A DNA stretch of 21,165 bases from JBCDBY01 sp039182715 (lineage in GTDB: Bacteria; Planctomycetota; PLA2), in the NCBI GenBank assembly GCA_039182715.1, contig JBCDBY010000038.1, positions 1 through 21,165 on the forward strand, written 5' to 3'. The notes under the pieces were generated by a model. That model ran no database searches, had not been told where the DNA came from, and saw only the letters and a list, made by a program, of their open reading frames with translations. Made by a program: the position numbers and the translations under genes. Shown piece by piece: positions 6,801 to 13,326 of this stretch (positions are counted from its first letter, which is position 1; every line of letters begins with the position of its first letter).

Positions 6801-9151
6801 CGGCCCGGCGTGATCTTGAGCGCATTGCGATAGCGCTCGCGACCCTCGTCCAGCTTCCCCATGGCGTAGTAGGCGGCGGCCGCCGCGAGCTCTGCGTCGC
6901 AACTCACGCCGTAGGCGAGTTTCACGGCCGTGTCGGAGTCGGCCAGCGCGTCGTCGTAGCGCTTGACCGCCATGTACAGGCCGGCGCGCGCGAGGTAGGG
7001 CAGCGGGCTCTCGGGCCGCGCCTTGATCGCGCGCTCGGCCAGAATCGACGCCTTCGCGAACTCCTGCTTCTCTGCATGTGCCTGCGCGCGCAGGATGAGC
7101 GCCGTGTAGTGCTCCGCGTCGGCCTTCAGCGCGGTGTCGAGATGGCCCTCGAACTCCTGCGCCTTGCCGTCGCGCAGGGCGCTCACCGCCAGCAGGACGC
7201 GGGCGTCCGCGTTGGCCGGCTGCGCCTCGATGACCCGGGCGGCCTGCCGGTAGGCGGCGCTGAAGTGGCCCTTGCCGAAGTAGTCGACAGCCAGAACGAA
7301 TCGGTCTTCCGCCGTGAGACGGCCGGCCGCGTCCACGTCGATGCGCAGGTAGTCCGGCCACTCGTCCAGCGCCGCGTCGATCGGGACGACGCCGTTGTAG
7401 CCGACCAGGTTGTTCTCCAGCGCCCGGGCGGTTTCTGTCCCGACGATGTTGAAGCCCCACGTGTTGAGGCCGATGACGCCGCCGGTCGCGAGATTGATGC
7501 ACGGCCCGCCGCTGTTGCCGTGCGTGATCTTCGCGTCGATGAAGAGGCCCTCGGTCCCGCCCCAGATGTCCTTGTTGAAGCGCACGACCACGCCGCGCGT
7601 CACGAACATCGAGAGCTGATCCGCACCGCCGAAGCTGGTCGAGTACGGGAAGCCCATCGTGACCACGGGGTCGGAGAGCTTCACATTGGACAGCGGCGAG
7701 ATCGGAAGCGGATCGAAGGTGCCCGGATCCGTGATCTTGAGGAGCGCGATATCGATGCCGGTCGAGCTCTTGTTCACGCCGAAGTTGCCCGACGTGTACT
7801 TGGCGCCGACGAGCTTCGCGCGCACCGGCTTCAGGCCCAGCGCGGAGTCGAACTGCAGGGTGAAGTCCTGCATGAGCTCGCCCTTGTCGCGGTCGAACAC
7901 CACGTGGTGATTGGTGAGGACGTAGCCGTCCTTACGGACGACGAAGCCGGTGCCGGACCCCTTGGCGGACACGACGCGAACGACCGACTTGCGGTAGCGG
8001 TCGACGAACGCCTGCGACGTGGTCTTGGTGCGGCTCGAGAACGCGGGCGGGTTCCCGAACCGAAGCGAGGCGGCGCCGCGGCCGAACCGGTCGCTATAGG
8101 ACTCGTACTCATTGACCGGCGCCCACGCCGAGACGAAGCAGAGAATGCCGTCCTTGCGCATGATCGCGGCCGTCATCCGGATCGGCTTCGGGCCGCGCTT
8201 CTTCATCTTGCCGCGCAGCTCGAGGAACTGCGCATCGGTGCCGGCGAGCTTGCCGGCGCGGATCTCGCCGTGCAGCTTGAGGCCGGGCTCTTCGGCGAGG
8301 ACGGCCGGAAGCAGCTGCTTCGCGACAGCGGCGAGGTCCTGCACGGCGATGCTCGTGCCGGGCGTGAGGTGGATCGGCACGACGCTGAGGCCGATCGGAA
8401 GCTTCTCGGCGTCGGGCTCGTTGCGAACCGGCGTGAAGACGAACTCCAGCAGGATGTCTTCCTCCTGCACGTGCACCATCGGCGTCCAGTCGCCGGGGTA
8501 GCGCAGGGAGAAGCGGTTGTTGGGATGGCGGTAGGAGCGGAAGCCGTCCGCATCCGCCTTCGGCGCGTCGCCGCTGCGCAGTCGCTTGACGACGGAGTCG
8601 GCCACGCCGGCGCGCATGAGCGCGAGCGCCTGCTGCGCGTCGGGCGCCTTGCGCGTCCCGACCACGTCGAGCAGCGCGTTGAGTTCGTCGGCGGTCGCGC
8701 CGTCCTTGGCGAGCCGCATGATCTCGTCGGCATCGACGCCGCCGCCGCGCATGGCGCGCACGACGATCGCCGGGACGCCGGCACGCGTCATCTCGAGCGC
8801 CTGCGGCGCGGTGACCGTGATGCGCTGCGGCGCGCCGGCCAGGGCGCGCAGGATGTCGACCGACGAGCTGCCACCGGCGTGCATCGCACGCACCTTGGCG
8901 GCGTCGAGCGGTGCGCCGCCGCGCAGCTTGTCGACGAACGCCTGACTGAAGCCCGCGTCGCGCAGCCGCTTCGCCGCGGCGGCGTCCACGCCGGCCGGTT
9001 TGCCGGCCCGTTCGATCTCCTTCTGGATCTCCGCCTCGGAGAAACCCGCCTTGCGCAGGTTGATCAGGTCGTCGAGGCTCATGCCCTGGGCCAGAGCCAG
9101 GGTCGCGCAGAGACAAAGCATCCCTGCGATTCGCATAGCAATCGCGTGCAC
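3869..9151 (-). CDS. Giant exported trypsin-like protease with TPRs and repeated PsbP/DcrB-like modules
   Basis: This is a 1760-residue secreted or periplasmic protein. A signal peptide (to about residue 22) is followed by about six helical repeats of 27 residues (25-200) and a beta module beginning FSLRYPGDW (205-375). A trypsin-like serine protease domain of HtrA/DegP type follows (390-610), with all three catalytic residues: His in TNHH near 415, Asp in IDIALLKI near 467 and Ser in GNSGGP near 547. There is no PDZ domain; TPR-like helices follow (about 630-925). Four related beta modules lie at about 1029-1179, 1224-1369, 1434-1584 and 1609-1760, joined by Pro-Gly, Gly and Asp/Asn-rich linkers. 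The GTG start at 9151 is preferred over an ATG five codons downstream because a GAGGAGA ribosome-binding site lies 8 bases before it. It is the first gene of a four-gene operon. Substrates are unknown. Confidence 0.9.
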   Translation of the reverse strand: MHAIAMRIAGMLCLCATLALAQGMSLDDLINLRKAGFSEAEIQKEIERAGKPAGVDAAAAKRLRDAGFSQAFVDKLRGGAPLDAAKVRAMHAGGSSSVDILRALAGAPQRITVTAPQALEMTRAGVPAIVVRAMRGGGVDADEIMRLAKDGATADELNALLDVVGTRKAPDAQQALALMRAGVADSVVKRLRSGDAPKADADGFRSYRHPNNRFSLRYPGDWTPMVHVQEEDILLEFVFTPVRNEPDAEKLPIGLSVVPIHLTPGTSIAVQDLAAVAKQLLPAVLAEEPGLKLHGEIRAGKLAGTDAQFLELRGKMKKRGPKPIRMTAAIMRKDGILCFVSAWAPVNEYESYSDRFGRGAASLRFGNPPAFSSRTKTTSQAFVDRYRKSVVRVVSAKGSGTGFVVRKDGYVLTNHHVVFDRDKGELMQDFTLQFDSALGLKPVRAKLVGAKYTSGNFGVNKSSTGIDIALLKITDPGTFDPLPISPLSNVKLSDPVVTMGFPYSTSFGGADQLSMFVTRGVVVRFNKDIWGGTEGLFIDAKITHGNSGGPCINLATGGVIGLNTWGFNIVGTETARALENNLVGYNGVVPIDAALDEWPDYLRIDVDAAGRLTAEDRFVLAVDYFGKGHFSAAYRQAARVIEAQPANADARVLLAVSALRDGKAQEFEGHLDTALKADAEHYTALILRAQAHAEKQEFAKASILAERAIKARPESPLPYLARAGLYMAVKRYDDALADSDTAVKLAYGVSCDAELAAAAAYYAMGKLDEGRERYRNALKITPGRFEALMGIAEFFERKKMYEAALLEFGKVAEQMPLSPLPHQAMGRCFVALKQLPQAKKAYLEANRIYLKHAQFPPEEMFAELAEVHRQLGENSERFVTLRMRSDLYPASIAGHVDLARLHATNQKSPMPAIAYAHAVTAFQLSKGAEEVRQAIGSIPQKAISLNDLIIMGKLEYRMSGLVAMQFAPIGFRVDKQFLSKLPKQLPKFTVDALLLIIKRQKQGGTNPGPGPNRPGPGPNNPDPGNDGIWRTADKSFGVKIPAGFQNQQQRVQTVQSNGFGWVVFAGQSEAQGAEILLFAFKPEVRSFAAAQRKIADYASKIGLRIQFQPGRTANWGKENPPAGQYFKVVLSNEKAKIEGEMLLVATQSGMRGGWVLSFHPEGIAKIAALRKSVLGSFRVVGAVSPGSGGNTPTPGPGPGPGPGPGPGPGPGPGPGPGPGPNAPGTWTMPDGSMSVQIPNGFQLDPDIAKLPPEDQFVKMYASDNKGLVVMAWAFPPQTDLNKAIGTYANFMKKRNVQIQVEGNAAIKNGSQTMVHGNYTSNSVKHKWIAVFGRSPKGLRALFQRCPDAQLEAYLPIRNGLINSFRTSGGAPTPGPGSSDDKVPAPFGGNQSGEPDPVSKPNEDDGIPSPGQNGRGRGGSQGPINGGDDSTKPPPPSWTSADQSFRMPLPQGYKRNPQREQLAKQNGFGWIAMVAENQAIQSDVSALVFPAAVQTFEQAKQEIGRYATALGVQLNIEKEVPIQFGGQQALHAWGTGGNQQLRFAWETIVVQGKGGVRGFWMQAYGAGRDRFKQARDAVVAGMRVGPGGGGTGGAGGTGGIGGNQPAGNNASWRDPQGRVSLQFPRSYRINQQAAQNYARNGIRFLPMLAVNQNTRSDFFVTDFAGGARTVDDALRAVVQFEANMNARMTIGGRQKFKVGQLDGELVSGQLSFPNGNVLQWEAVVVPAQSGARGVFFFCPPQAWQQTFEDRKLIFTSFRISR
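5499..5564. repeat. 12-bp minisatellite encoding a Pro-Gly linker
   Basis: Five perfect copies of the 12-mer GGACCAGGACCC lie at 5499, 5517, 5529, 5541 and 5553, with one 6-bp interruption (GGGCCC) after the first. On the minus strand they encode an uninterrupted alternating Pro-Gly linker between the first and second C-terminal beta modules of the giant protease. The unit is a multiple of three, so copy-number changes keep the frame and only change linker length. Confidence 0.9.
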
Positions 9152-9159
9152 GTCTATTC

Positions 9160-9166
9160 TCTCCTC
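9160..9166 (-). promoter_or_regulatory. Ribosome-binding site deciding the protease start
   Basis: GAGGAGA in the mRNA sense, 8 bases upstream of the GTG at 9151. It supports the GTG start rather than the in-frame ATG at 9136, which would be 23 bases away. Confidence 0.7.
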
Positions 9167-9297
9167 ACCATGGCGGCGGCTTCGTATGTCGAAACCGACG
9201 CCTAACCAGCGCGCAGTTTAGCGAAGGAGAGCCGCGCGCGTGCGGCCGAATCGTCGCCGCGTTCCGCTCGACGGCGGGCTGACCGGATTGGTGCGGC

Positions 9298-9326
9298 TTG
9301 GCGATCGCGCGGCGCTCTTCTACGAT
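9298..9326 (+). promoter_or_regulatory. Candidate sigma-70-type promoter giving a leaderless mRNA
   Basis: TTGGCG (9298-9303) and TACGAT (9321-9326) are separated by exactly 17 bases. The -10 box ends 6 bases before the ATG at 9333, so transcription would begin at or next to the start codon. No ribosome-binding site is visible before this ATG, which agrees with a leaderless transcript. The 181-bp region between the divergent genes (9152-9332) must also hold the promoter of the minus-strand operon, for which I see no convincing boxes. Confidence 0.4.
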
Positions 9327-9332
9327 CTCCAT

Positions 9333-10082
9333 ATGCGGACACTTCTTCGTCGATTCGTACTTCTTCTCTCCTGTTTCGCCATCGCCTGCCAGGGCAGCGA
9401 AGAGGGCACCGTGGCGGGAGGCGCCGCGAAGGGCGCCGTGATCGGCGCGGTCGCCGGACTGGCGCTCGGCGCCATCGTCGGCAAGCCCGAACGCGGCCTT
9501 GCCATCGGCGCGATCGCGGGCGGCGTCAAGGGCGGGCTGTACGAGTACGACCAGGGCCGCCAGGATCGCCGCATGCGTCGGCATGCGGAAGCGATCGGCG
9601 GCGCCATGCAGGGCGAGACCAACGATCAGGCTGGCCTGCGCCACCTGCAGGACGGCGTCGGCAGCTGGGACATGACGATCTGGGCGCTCGACGAGCAGGG
9701 CAAGCGCATCAACGGCACCGGACGCGCCGAAGCGGTCCTGATTTCGAAGAACCAGCTGCGCGTTACCTGGTCCGACATCCGCGAGAAGTCGGGTGGACCT
9801 TCCATTTCCGGCACGTCGATCTTTACCTTCTCCGACAGCAAGGGCTTCCGCATCGACTCCAACTGGTCGGACATCGGTAAAGAGAAGATGATCGGGGAGT
9901 ACATCGCCCCGAAGCAGACCTACAACTACTACCTCGTGGGCGGCGACCTGCCGAAAGGAGTCTCCAACGTGCGCGTTGAGATCGCGCAGCCCAACGCCGG
10001 TCTGATCAACATCAAGACGTTTGCGGCCGTGGACGGCAAGGAATACCAGATTCAGGGCTACCGCCTCACGCGCCGCTCGTAG
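9333..10082 (+). CDS. Glycine-zipper outer-membrane-type lipoprotein
   Basis: This 249-residue protein has a lipoprotein signal peptide ending in the lipobox FAIAC, so Cys about 18 would be lipidated. A glycine-zipper stretch follows (about residues 23-65, repeated GAxxGxxxG spacing, with a second block after a short KPERG turn), as in membrane-inserting Gly-zipper/YMGG-like lipoproteins. The remaining C-terminal domain (about 100-249) is a beta-rich globular region starting LRHLQDGVGSWDM, resembling small lipocalin-like or DUF1579-type domains, which is a weak resemblance. The frame is open 31 codons further upstream, but the ATG at 9333 is chosen because it gives the canonical lipoprotein signal. 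The next gene, nei, starts 3 bp after the stop. Confidence 0.85.
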   Translation: MRTLLRRFVLLLSCFAIACQGSEEGTVAGGAAKGAVIGAVAGLALGAIVGKPERGLAIGAIAGGVKGGLYEYDQGRQDRRMRRHAEAIGGAMQGETNDQAGLRHLQDGVGSWDMTIWALDEQGKRINGTGRAEAVLISKNQLRVTWSDIREKSGGPSISGTSIFTFSDSKGFRIDSNWSDIGKEKMIGEYIAPKQTYNYYLVGGDLPKGVSNVRVEIAQPNAGLINIKTFAAVDGKEYQIQGYRLTRRS

Positions 10083-10085
10083 CCC

Positions 10086-10907
10086 GTGCCCGAGGGTCCC
10101 GAGATCCGCCGCGAAGCGGACCGCGTCGGCCGCGCCATCGTCGGCAAGCGTGCGGAAGAGGTCTGGTTCTTTCACGACCGGCTGAAGCCGTTCGAGCACC
10201 ATCTCTCGGGGCAGGTGGTCTCGTCGGTCACATCGCGCGGCAAGGCGCTGCTCACCGCGTTCGAGAACGACTTCGTCATCGTCTCGCACAACCAGCTCTA
10301 CGGCCGCTGGATGACGCGCAAGGGCGACAAGCTGCCCGAGACCAACCGGTCGCTGCGTCTTTCGATCCGTAACGAGACGCACGCCGCGCTGCTCTACTCC
10401 GCCTCCGAGATCGACGTCTACGAACGCGACGCGCTCGACTCGCATCCCTATCTCGCGAAGCTGGGGCCCGACGCGCTCGACGAGGCGGTCACGGCGAAGC
10501 AGGTGCGCGAGCGTCTGGAGAGCCCGACCTATCGCCGTCGTCGGCTCGCCGCGCTCTTTCTCGACCAGGGGTTCCTCGCCGGCATCGGCAACTACCTGCG
10601 ATCCGAGCTGCTCTTCGTCGCGCGCGTCGATCCGGCGCGGCGGCCGATCGACTGCACGCGGCGCGAGTTGGCGGCCGTGGCGCGCGCGGCGCTGCAGCTC
10701 ACGCGGCAGTCCTACCGCACGGCGGGGATCACGAACGACGCCGCGACGGTGAAACGGCTCAAGGCCGCGGGTGCGACCCGGGCGCGCTACCGCTATCGCG
10801 TCTTCGGCCGCGACGGCCGGTCCTGCTATCGCTGCGGCGGCACGATCGAGCGCGACGCCCAGGCGGGCCGTCGCATCTACGTCTGCCGCACCTGCCAGAT
10901 TTCGTAG
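10086..10907 (+). CDS. nei: Endonuclease VIII (Nei), DNA glycosylase/AP lyase
   Basis: The protein is 273 residues and matches the Fpg/Nei family over its whole length, closest to bacterial Nei. It removes oxidised pyrimidines and cleaves the DNA strand by beta,delta-elimination in base excision repair. The N terminus MPEGPEIRR supplies the catalytic Pro2 and Glu3. Lys53 lies in RGKALL and SHNQLYGRW follows. The helix-two-turn-helix segment contains DQGFLAGIGNYLRSE (about residues 158-172). The C-terminal zinc finger is C-x2-C-x16-C-x2-C. The start codon is GTG, which is required to give Pro2. It is packed in a run of four plus-strand genes, 3 bp after a lipoprotein gene and 9 bp before a CpcT/CpeT-like gene, with no obvious functional link to them. 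Confidence 0.96.
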   Translation: MPEGPEIRREADRVGRAIVGKRAEEVWFFHDRLKPFEHHLSGQVVSSVTSRGKALLTAFENDFVIVSHNQLYGRWMTRKGDKLPETNRSLRLSIRNETHAALLYSASEIDVYERDALDSHPYLAKLGPDALDEAVTAKQVRERLESPTYRRRRLAALFLDQGFLAGIGNYLRSELLFVARVDPARRPIDCTRRELAAVARAALQLTRQSYRTAGITNDAATVKRLKAAGATRARYRYRVFGRDGRSCYRCGGTIERDAQAGRRIYVCRTCQIS

Positions 10908-10916
10908 GGTGGGGCG

Positions 10917-11528
10917 ATGCGCACGCTTCCGTTGCTCCTTCTGCTTCTCTCCTGCGCGAGCTCGCCCTCGACCGACGACGTCGCCGAGCTGCGCGCCTGG
11001 ATGACCGGTACCTTCAGCAGCGAGGCGCAGTCGAAGCAGGACCCGGAGAACTTCTTCCCGATCCGGCTCGTCATGCTGCCGATCTGGACCGATCGCGCCG
11101 ACGGCCCGTGGCTCTACGTTGAGCAGGCGACCACCGCGAAGCCGGAGCGCCCGTACCGGCAGCGCGTCTACCGGCTGGTGCGCCAGGACGACGGGGTCAT
11201 CCGAAGCGAGGTCTACGCACTGCCGGGCGATCCGCTCGCGCATGCGGGCCGCTGGGACCTGCCCGACGTCACGCCGGGTCAGCTCAAGCTGCGGACGGGG
11301 TGCTCGATCTTCCTGACGCGGCAGGCGGACGGCTCGTATGTCGGCTCGACGCGCGGCAAGGGCTGCGAGAGCAGCATCGGGGACGCGGCGTACGCCACGT
11401 CGGAGGTCACGATCACCGCGGGGCTGCTGACGAGCTGGGACCGCGGCTGGACCGAGGACGACGTGCAGGCTTGGGGGGCGACCGAGGGGGCCTACCGCTT
11501 CGTGAAACTTTCCTCCGCCCGACCCTGA
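10917..11528 (+). CDS. CpcT/CpeT-family lipoprotein
   Basis: This 203-residue protein has a leucine-rich signal and the lipobox LLSC (Cys about 13). The rest matches the CpcT/CpeT (DUF1001) family: LRAWMTGTFSSEAQ near the start, LYVEQA, PYRQRVYRL, a GC followed by an FVGST-like YVGSTRGKGC, and ATSEVTI, SWDRGW and GAYRF near the end. In cyanobacteria, family members attach phycocyanobilin or phycoerythrobilin to phycobiliproteins. Nothing else here suggests phototrophy, so a lyase role is unlikely; the domain may bind another tetrapyrrole or lipophilic ligand at the outer membrane. A GGTGGGG ribosome-binding site lies just before the ATG. It is 9 bp after nei and 22 bp before the metallopeptidase gene. 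Confidence 0.9.
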   Translation: MRTLPLLLLLLSCASSPSTDDVAELRAWMTGTFSSEAQSKQDPENFFPIRLVMLPIWTDRADGPWLYVEQATTAKPERPYRQRVYRLVRQDDGVIRSEVYALPGDPLAHAGRWDLPDVTPGQLKLRTGCSIFLTRQADGSYVGSTRGKGCESSIGDAAYATSEVTITAGLLTSWDRGWTEDDVQAWGATEGAYRFVKLSSARP

Positions 11529-11550
11529 CGGGATGCGTTCTCATGGGGCG

Positions 11551-13320
11551 ATGAGAGTCGTCGTCGCCGCCCTGCTCTGCACGCTCCCGCTGCGCGCCCA
11601 GACCGCCTCCTCGCCCGCCGAGACGTTCGCCGACGAGGTCGTGCGGGCGGGTTGGAGCGGAAACGCGATGGCCAACGGCGTCTCGGCGACCGTGCGCCGC
11701 ATTCGCCTCTTCAGCAAGGGCATGGTGCAGGCCACGCGCGGCAGTGAGGCGCTCACGGAGGAGCAGCGCGCCGCGCTCGAGGACGTGATGCGGGTCACGT
11801 TCACCGAGGCGGGCTGGTATCTCGACGCCGCGGTCGAGCCGGGGACCTATCGCATCGGCATCGAGGCGTCGGGCTCCGACTTTCAGTTCGTGATGCGCGA
11901 CCCCGACGGGAGTCGCATCGCGGACTCCGCCTACTGGGTGGGCAGCACGTCGAACGAGCTCGCAGCGGTCGGCGTGACGTCGGGTCAGGGGTTCATGAAA
12001 ACCAACCTGCGCGTCGGCGACAGCACGATCAGCTGGCGCTTCGTTTCGCAGTCCGCGCTGCGGAGCGCGGTCGGGGACGTGACGACCGTGGAAGCAGGCC
12101 CGATCCGCATTCTCACCGACATCAAGGCGCTCGACGGGGTGCGCGCGCTCGCGGAGGAGTGCCGCAAGGCGATTCGCGTGCACGCGCGCGTCCTGCAGGC
12201 GTCGCCGCCGAAGGGGCCGTACGAGATCTACCTGCTGCACACCAAAGGCCGCTTCGAGAAGGTCGGCAACCTGCTCAACGACGGCCAGTTCAACGATCGC
12301 CGCGGGTTTCATCTGGGGCTCACCGGCCATGGCTTCGTCGACTGCTATCACGTCTGGCATGCCGGCTGTGACAAGCGGCTTCCGCTGCAGCTTCGTTCGA
12401 CCACGATCCACGAGCTGCACCACATGGTGGCGGACCGCGCCTATCCGAGCATGAGCAGCCGCTGGCCCGTCTGGCTGAAGGAGGGGTTGGCGGAAGCGGG
12501 CACGCTGAAGGCGCTCGGCAAGAAGGACCGCGAACACGAGCGCGCGCGGATCGACGCCTACTGGCTCGAGTCGCAGCGGCGGGGCACCGCGCCGCGGCCC
12601 GAGGATCTCTTCGGCGACTCGACCGGCGACCCGGTCGACGCGTTCTATGCGGCCGCGCTCTATCTCGTGGAGGAGATGCTGCGTCGTCCGAAGAAGGTGA
12701 AGGCGCTGTTGCGGTTGCTCACCGACCACCTGCATGAGCCGACGAGCCGGGTGCTGGCGCGCGCCTGGTTCGAGCGCGAGTACGGCCCGGCGGTGGAGGT
12801 GCTGCGCAAGGTGACCAATCGCAAGGCGTCGAACGTGCCGCTGCTGCGCAACGGGTTCATCGAGATCGAGAAGGAGACCTGGTCGGTCCTCACCGGTCGC
12901 AACCGCGCCGCCTTCGCGATCCTGCCGCCCGTAAAGGAGGAAGCGCCGGATCAGACGCTGCGCACGGCGTTCCAGTGGGACACCGCCGGCCAGAGCCAGG
13001 CCGACCTCTACCTCGCGTACGCGCGTGGCCAGCGCGCCGAGCAGTTCCTCAAGATCGCCGTCGGCCCGCGCTACATCATGCTGTTCTGGAACCGGTACGG
13101 TTCGTGGACCACGGTCGGCCGCGTCAACTACGACAAGGACCTCCCGCTCGGCGGCTGGCACGACGTCGAGGCGACGACCGACGGCGACTCCGTCTCCGTC
13201 ACCGTCGGCCCGCGCACGGAGACGTTCGAACTGCCCTACACCGTCCCGCTGCGCGGCACCCGCGCCGGCGTCGGCGCCTACGGGAGCCTCGTCCGCTTCC
13301 GGAATCCGCAGGTGAAGTAG
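11551..13320 (+). CDS. Secreted HEXXH metallopeptidase (gluzincin, peptidase MA-like)
   Basis: This 589-residue exported protein has a short signal peptide (about 1-16, ending LRAQ). The catalytic motif HELHH is at residues 287-291, followed about 20 residues later by WLKEGLAE, whose Glu near 311 fits the third zinc ligand of gluzincins and peptidase MA-like enzymes. The N-terminal half (25-200) is beta-rich. The C-terminal 130 residues (about 460-589: AFQWDTAG, LFWNRYGSW, GGWHDVEATTDGD, VGAYGSLVRFRN) look like a concanavalin-type beta sandwich that may bind sugar. I chose the ATG at 11551 because GGGGCG precedes it exactly as it precedes the ATG of the upstream gene; an in-frame ATG at 11533 would add six polar residues. 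It is the last of four co-directional genes. The substrate is unknown. Confidence 0.85.
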   Translation: MRVVVAALLCTLPLRAQTASSPAETFADEVVRAGWSGNAMANGVSATVRRIRLFSKGMVQATRGSEALTEEQRAALEDVMRVTFTEAGWYLDAAVEPGTYRIGIEASGSDFQFVMRDPDGSRIADSAYWVGSTSNELAAVGVTSGQGFMKTNLRVGDSTISWRFVSQSALRSAVGDVTTVEAGPIRILTDIKALDGVRALAEECRKAIRVHARVLQASPPKGPYEIYLLHTKGRFEKVGNLLNDGQFNDRRGFHLGLTGHGFVDCYHVWHAGCDKRLPLQLRSTTIHELHHMVADRAYPSMSSRWPVWLKEGLAEAGTLKALGKKDREHERARIDAYWLESQRRGTAPRPEDLFGDSTGDPVDAFYAAALYLVEEMLRRPKKVKALLRLLTDHLHEPTSRVLARAWFEREYGPAVEVLRKVTNRKASNVPLLRNGFIEIEKETWSVLTGRNRAAFAILPPVKEEAPDQTLRTAFQWDTAGQSQADLYLAYARGQRAEQFLKIAVGPRYIMLFWNRYGSWTTVGRVNYDKDLPLGGWHDVEATTDGDSVSVTVGPRTETFELPYTVPLRGTRAGVGAYGSLVRFRNPQVK

Positions 13321-13326
13321 CGCAAC

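Noticed and set aside
3873..7502. Upstream extension of the exported protein gene to 1576 codons
   Set aside because: The extension is out of frame with the protease and low in meaning; a signal peptide starts at 3872.
4562..9205. Plus-strand open frame of 1547 codons opposite the protease
   Set aside because: Arg/Leu/Ala/Gly-rich shadow caused by GC bias; the opposite strand has a signal peptide, catalytic triad and domains.
9165..11243. Minus-strand open frame of 692 codons
   Set aside because: Lies opposite nei, the lipoprotein and CpcT/CpeT genes, all clearly recognisable on the plus strand.
11413..13161. Minus-strand open frame of 582 codons
   Set aside because: Shadow of the metallopeptidase gene, which has a signal peptide and HELHH motif.
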